This document shows, piece after piece, positions 34,861-38,130 of a stretch of DNA of 38,130 nt (its first letter is position 1; every line of letters starts with the position of its first letter). The DNA lies in contig JAIOSJ010000204.1 of NCBI GenBank assembly GCA_021107705.1, forward strand, positions 1 through 38,130. The letters are read 5' to 3'. A model generated the notes under the pieces. It was given only the letters and a program-made list of their open reading frames with translations. It was not told the origin of the DNA and did no database searches. The DNA comes from Thermoanaerobaculales bacterium (lineage in GTDB: Bacteria > Acidobacteriota > Thermoanaerobaculia > Thermoanaerobaculales > Sulfomarinibacteraceae). Both the position numbers and the translations under genes were made by a program.

Positions 34861-36210
34861 ATGTCACCTTTCCAGGCGAACCGATGGTTGCCCGTTTGGG
34901 TTCTGGCCCTTATGGATGCCTTCTCGATAGTCGGTGGAGGATTGGCCGCGGCATGGATCCGCTTCCTGCCCGAGTATCTGGGCCAAGAGCTTGCCGTGCT
35001 GGTCTCGCACCCCGGGTTCATCGCCTACGCCGTAGGGGCCCAGTGGGCGCTGGCAACGACCTTCGATCTCTATCGGCCTCAGGTCTGGAGGGGCCGGGAC
35101 GAACTCCTCGTCCGAATGGCGGCCCAGGCGATGACCCTCCCGGTCACTCTGACCCTTGGCGTCTACCTCGTCCCCGGCTGGCAGTTCGGACGGGGTCTCC
35201 TGTTGTTGACCCTGACAACCGCCTTGACCTTCCAGGCCATCGGCCGCCTAGGCTGGCTGGCATGGGGGGCCAACCCACCGGAGCGACAAGCAGTCCTGGT
35301 CGGCGACGGTCCAATCGTCACTTCCCTTCTTACCGAGTTGCGCCACCGCCCCTGGGCGCCGTTCAAGATTTCCCGGCACATTCCAGCCTCGGGGCTCGAA
35401 GAGGATCCCGAGGAAGTTCAGGCGTCTCTCTCAAGGGCGGACCTCTTGATCGTCGCAACCCTTTCCGACGGAAACGCCACAGAGCGGGTCACGGCCCTGA
35501 ATTTCCGAGGAACCCCCGTCATCGACGCTGCCGGCGCCTTCGCGGAACTGACCGGACGAGTCCCGGTTCAGCAGGTTGACTCCCGCTGGTTCATCGCGAC
35601 CGGCGACTTCTCCAACGTGGCGACCACTCCCTTCCACCATCTTCAGCGAGCCATGGACATCGTGGGGGCCATGCTTCTCCTGGTCATTTCCTCTCCGATC
35701 ATCCTGCTCTCCGCCCTGGTTGTAGGCTTGACCGGGGGATTACCAGTCATCTATCGCCAAACCCGGCTCGGACGTTTTCGGACTCCCTTCACCCTCTTTA
35801 AACTCCGAACGATGGACACAACAGCGGAACAGAACGGACCTGAATTCGCCGAACGCGAGGATCAGCGGATCCTTCCATTCGCCGCCTTTCTCAGGCGTTG
35901 GAGAATCGACGAGTTGCCGCAGCTCCTGAACGTACTCAAGGGCGACATGAGCCTCGTCGGCCCCCGCCCGGAGCGACCCGAAATCACCGAGGAACTCGAA
36001 GGGGAGATCCCCTTTTTCGGCTATCGCTTTTCGGTCCGCCCTGGACTGACCGGCTGGGCCCAGGTCAACCATCCCTACTGCGCCGACCTCGACGACCATC
36101 GCATCAAGCTGGAATATGACCTCTATTCCCTCAGACAACACGGCCCGATGCTGTACCTCCTGGTTTTGGTGAGGACGGCGGGGGCGTTGGTGTTTTCGCC
36201 GGGGCGGTAA
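34861..36210 (+). CDS. polyprenyl-phosphate sugar-phosphate transferase (exopolysaccharide initiation)
   Basis: From the ATG at 34861 the protein is 449 aa; a GTG at 34837 is an upstream alternative. Four N-terminal membrane helices (about 5-110) and a nucleotide-binding-like domain (about 135-245) precede a fifth helix (260-290). The C-terminal bacterial sugar transferase domain follows: YRQTRLGRFRTPFTLFKLRTM, RWRIDELPQLLNVLKGDMSLVGPRPERPE and FSVRPGLTGWAQVN. Enzymes of this WbaP/WcaJ type move a sugar phosphate from a nucleotide sugar to undecaprenyl phosphate, the first step of capsule, EPS or O-antigen synthesis. No other glycan gene is in the window, so the product is unknown. Confidence 0.93.
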   Translation: MSPFQANRWLPVWVLALMDAFSIVGGGLAAAWIRFLPEYLGQELAVLVSHPGFIAYAVGAQWALATTFDLYRPQVWRGRDELLVRMAAQAMTLPVTLTLGVYLVPGWQFGRGLLLLTLTTALTFQAIGRLGWLAWGANPPERQAVLVGDGPIVTSLLTELRHRPWAPFKISRHIPASGLEEDPEEVQASLSRADLLIVATLSDGNATERVTALNFRGTPVIDAAGAFAELTGRVPVQQVDSRWFIATGDFSNVATTPFHHLQRAMDIVGAMLLLVISSPIILLSALVVGLTGGLPVIYRQTRLGRFRTPFTLFKLRTMDTTAEQNGPEFAEREDQRILPFAAFLRRWRIDELPQLLNVLKGDMSLVGPRPERPEITEELEGEIPFFGYRFSVRPGLTGWAQVNHPYCADLDDHRIKLEYDLYSLRQHGPMLYLLVLVRTAGALVFSPGR

Positions 36211-36258
36211 GGAGGAGAGAGAGCTGGTTTTGGGCAGGGGCTGCAAATAACACTGTTT

Positions 36259-37653
36259 TCAGTTGCAGGGCGCCTTTTGCTTTTCGGCTCCGCCGGGCAC
36301 CACGCCTGACCATCGGTCAAGGTTCCCGGATTCGAACCCGTCGGCAAACAGGGTCGCTACGACCTGCCAGACGTGAATGGCGGTATCGCCCCACTCACCG
36401 GCCGCTTGCTCGGCGACGTAGATGAGGCCGTGCTCCCGATCAAACGCGACTGCGCTCAAAACGCCACAGTCCGGGTCGAAAACCTCCAGCTCCGGACTAT
36501 AGACCAGGTAGGGCTGGATATCCCAGGGATCACGGCTGCCTTGGACGATCTCGATGACCTGTGACGGGTCGTAGAACAGAATCTGGGGCTCGTAGGGGTC
36601 AGAGTGGTAGCCGCGGCCCGGTTCACACGCCGGTGTCGGGCACTCGACGCCGGGATCACCGTAGCAGTTGTCCCCGAGCCCTTTCAGACCGAAAAGCAGG
36701 ATCGCCATTGCATCGCCGGCGTCAATCCATACGCCGCCGCCCCACTGGTCGTCGACCCGGTAGCCGTCGAAATCACAGAAGTCAAACTGGTTGTCTGTGC
36801 ATTCTATGAACCACCGATAGAAGAACAAAGGGATGGCATCGAGGTCGATACCGGGAACGGGCGGATTGCCCTCAAGCCACGGGGCCATGGCATAGAGGGT
36901 AGGTCCCTGGGATCCTCCCAGGGCACCGGATTCTCGGTGGTAACCGGAAAGCAGCCGGCGGTTTCCGAGGTACTGGGTCGCAAATGTGGCGGGAGCGGTG
37001 AACAGGTAATCGCTTGTTTTCCCATTGTGAAAGGGGTCCGGCAGATCATTTGGTCGCTGCCCGATGTGCCAGACACCGCTTGCCGAACTCATGTCGCGAT
37101 CCGTCCAACCGAGCGATTCGAGGTCCTCGGCACCCGCGTTGTACCAGTCATAGATGGTCCACGCGACACGGTCGATATTCTCGAGGTACTGAAGTCCCCC
37201 CATGTCCCAGTTGTCGCAGTCACATGTGGAACAGGCGACGCACGTCGCCGTCAGCAGGCCGTCCGTCAGGTCGATAACGGGCTGCAGAATTCCGGCCCGT
37301 GTCAGTTCATTGAAGTCATCCGTGACGATCGGAGGCGGAATGTTGATCTCGCCCACGGTGTCCTGCTGAGCATTTCCGGCGATGAACAGGGCGCCTGGAA
37401 ACCCGTCTGCGGGACCGCTCGGGTCGCCTTCGGGATTGAACGTCAGGGCGTGACCACCGTAGGCCCACTCGTCATAATCGGGTGGGATGACGCTCTCCGG
37501 CCCAGCAAAGGCTCCAAGGTAGAGGAGGTCGCCGGGCGACAACAAGGTGGTGGGTCCTTTTGAAGCCTTCGCGGCCGGCCCTTCAGTGGCCGATGAAGAC
37601 ATAGGGGGAATGAGTATCGAAGCCACCAACAAAAGCCGAGCTACGTTGAGCAT
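36259..37653 (-). CDS. secreted protein with C-terminal 'DGFESG' tail, function unknown
   Basis: The 464-aa protein has a signal peptide (1-21, LLLVASILIPPMSSSA). The mature part is rich in Trp, Tyr, Asp and Gly, with segments such as LLYLGAFAGPE, YGGHALTFNPEGDPSG, GLQYLENIDRVAW and GLIYVAEQAAGE that suggest a beta-propeller-like fold. About eleven Cys occur, including CVACSTCDCDNW, so disulphides or metal binding are likely. Near the end lies FADGFESGNLDRWSG, a tail motif I know from many secreted proteins of Acidobacteriota and some Gammaproteobacteria, of uncertain role (sorting or surface attachment). A GAGGAGG ribosome site precedes the ATG at 37653. No enzyme class is recognisable. Confidence 0.75.
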   Translation of the reverse strand: MLNVARLLLVASILIPPMSSSATEGPAAKASKGPTTLLSPGDLLYLGAFAGPESVIPPDYDEWAYGGHALTFNPEGDPSGPADGFPGALFIAGNAQQDTVGEINIPPPIVTDDFNELTRAGILQPVIDLTDGLLTATCVACSTCDCDNWDMGGLQYLENIDRVAWTIYDWYNAGAEDLESLGWTDRDMSSASGVWHIGQRPNDLPDPFHNGKTSDYLFTAPATFATQYLGNRRLLSGYHRESGALGGSQGPTLYAMAPWLEGNPPVPGIDLDAIPLFFYRWFIECTDNQFDFCDFDGYRVDDQWGGGVWIDAGDAMAILLFGLKGLGDNCYGDPGVECPTPACEPGRGYHSDPYEPQILFYDPSQVIEIVQGSRDPWDIQPYLVYSPELEVFDPDCGVLSAVAFDREHGLIYVAEQAAGEWGDTAIHVWQVVATLFADGFESGNLDRWSGVVPGGAEKQKAPCN

Positions 37654-37799
37654 CAGGACCTCCTCAGGAGTCTGTGCAGTGCATTATGATCCTCCTGCAC
37701 TCTCAAAACCATGCAGGAAACCGACATTTCCATGCCGAAATGCGACACAAATAGGCCAACCAGATTAAACGACCCCGACGAATCCTCTAGCCCGACCTT

Positions 37800-37824
37800 C
37801 TGGTGCACCTGGTGGGTGCACCAG
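37800..37824. repeat. 10-bp-stem inverted repeat
   Basis: CTGGTGCACC (37800-37809) and GGTGCACCAG (37815-37824) are perfect reverse complements with a 5-base loop. First of the series of hairpins. Confidence 0.85.
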
Positions 37825-37841
37825 CGTCGCTTTGTATATGG

Positions 37842-37886
37842 GGCCGGGGAGGCGTTCCAGAAATCTCCAGGGTTGAAGCCCCGGCC
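37842..37886. repeat. 8-bp GC-rich inverted repeat with long loop
   Basis: GGCCGGGG (37842-37849) pairs with CCCCGGCC (37879-37886). Two G-U pairs can extend it outward. The 29-base loop contains AGGGTTGAAGCC, similar in style to REP-type loops. Confidence 0.6.
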
Positions 37887-37889
37887 TTC

Positions 37890-37907
37890 GGGAGCGCGAG
37901 CGCTCCC
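37890..37907. repeat. 8-bp inverted repeat with 2-base centre
   Basis: GGGAGCGC and GCGCTCCC flank GA. It is a near-perfect palindrome of 18 bases, more likely to act as DNA cruciform or protein site than as an RNA hairpin of the usual loop size. Confidence 0.8.
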
Positions 37908-37911
37908 GCTC

Positions 37912-37980
37912 GGCGTTTTCCAAGAGGGACAGACGTCATCGAAGAGGGCGCGGTTATCTTGTCCCTCTTGGGAAATCGCC
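37912..37980. repeat. long imperfect inverted repeat
   Basis: The arm 37912-37931 pairs with 37960-37980 over about 20 positions (GGCG..TTTCC.AAGAGGGACA) with one bulge and at most one weak pair, around a 28-base spacer. It is the longest stem of the right-end cluster. Confidence 0.85.
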
Positions 37981-37990
37981 TCGGCGGCCT

Positions 37991-38004
37991 ACCGCTCCAG
38001 CGGT
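37991..38004. repeat. short inverted repeat
   Basis: ACCGCT and AGCGGT flank CC. Outer bases CGGC/GCCG can extend it across an internal loop. Confidence 0.55.
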
Positions 38005-38040
38005 GCCGATTCTTTGGACGTTCTACCCGTGGATTGCCCC

Positions 38041-38099
38041 TCATAGCTTTTCCCTGGAAAGTTTCGTTTGTGAGAGGCACCCCTGGGAAGAAGCTATGA
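38041..38099. repeat. imperfect inverted repeat near right end
   Basis: TCATAGCTTTTCCC (38041-38054) pairs with GGGAAGAAGCTATGA (38085-38099) with a single bulge. After a T-T mismatch, GG/CC extends it inward. The spacer is about 30 bases. Confidence 0.85.
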
Positions 38100-38102
38100 A
38101 CC

Positions 38103-38130
38103 GCACTTATGTAGCGCGCTACATAAGTGC
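38103..38130. repeat. perfect 28-bp palindrome at the last base of the window
   Basis: The 28 bases equal their own reverse complement with no central spacer; the half-site is GCACTTATGTAGCG. The window ends exactly at the palindrome's end. It lies next to the hairpin cluster and is AT-rich at its flanks. Confidence 0.9.

Larger units (their letters stand above)
37654..38130. other. non-coding region packed with inverted repeats
   Basis: No credible gene lies in these 477 bp; open frames of about 100 codons on both strands overlap each other and have no recognisable content. The first 100 bp hold the promoter and ribosome site of the secreted protein, including AGTGCA/TGCACT half-sites around a CATAAT. 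From 37800 to the end there are at least seven separate hairpin-forming repeats. Confidence 0.8.

Noticed and set aside
37860-37890. tRNA-like T-arm (AGGGTTGAAGCC)
   Set aside because: No matching acceptor, D or anticodon arms could be drawn around it.
37803-38099. 98-codon frame at the right end
   Set aside because: It runs through several inverted repeats and overlaps other frames of similar size on both strands, which is typical of GC-rich non-coding DNA.
37800-38130. Integron attC array, retron RNA or CRISPR
   Set aside because: The stems differ in sequence and length, no regular repeat-spacer pattern exists, the attC core sites are not evident and no integrase, reverse transcriptase or cas gene is in the window.

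Overview
The window is a 38 kb stretch of a Gram-negative, respiring bacterial chromosome with dense, operonic coding on both strands and moderately high GC. Evidence for an outer membrane is a FadL-like barrel ending in phenylalanine. The gene content includes a split complex I operon with rex, a PEGA-type Ser/Thr kinase, a mitochondrial-type citrate synthase, a KamA-like radical SAM enzyme and a secreted protein with a 'DGFESG..D.WS' tail. This mix would fit Acidobacteriota (Thermoanaerobaculia/Holophagae-like) or a neighbouring phylum; the assignment is inference and no rRNA marker is present.

Left part (1-6580, minus strand): a truncated chemoreceptor and a CheW-like protein; a P-loop protein of the cyclic 2,3-diphosphoglycerate synthetase family with its own terminator; a membrane-embedded spermidine-synthase-like protein; and guaA, which overlaps it. 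A 386-bp non-coding gap (6581-6966) separates these from the nuo operon.

Centre (6967-18351, plus strand): nuoA-E-F-G-H-J-K-L-M-N followed at 4 bp by rex. nuoB, nuoC, nuoD and nuoI are absent, and nuoA touches nuoE directly. A Rex-box-like palindrome overlaps the nuoA start codon, so the operon probably carries its own NADH-sensing feedback switch. Next come a kinase with C-terminal PEGA-like domains, a convergent outer-membrane barrel whose stop codon interlocks with that of the kinase, and a secreted helical protein.

Right part: a three-gene molybdenum hydroxylase operon in FAD-FeS-Mo order (22884-26503); two tandem long inverted repeats that start and end on the stop codons of the flanking convergent genes; a KamA-like enzyme; an MscS-type channel with a large periplasmic extension; a very acidic unknown protein; a PDZ-membrane-GAF-GGEEF diguanylate cyclase; citrate synthase; a polyprenyl-phosphate sugar transferase; and a secreted protein. 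The last 477 bp are non-coding and hold at least seven inverted repeats, ending in a perfect 28-bp palindrome at the last base.

The most notable observations are the reduced nuo operon with a candidate Rex operator, the two inverted-repeat regions (26501-26690 and 37800-38130), and repeated -10-like boxes only 6-9 nt upstream of start codons, which suggest leaderless transcripts. No CRISPR array, tRNA, rRNA, transposase or obvious phage gene was seen.
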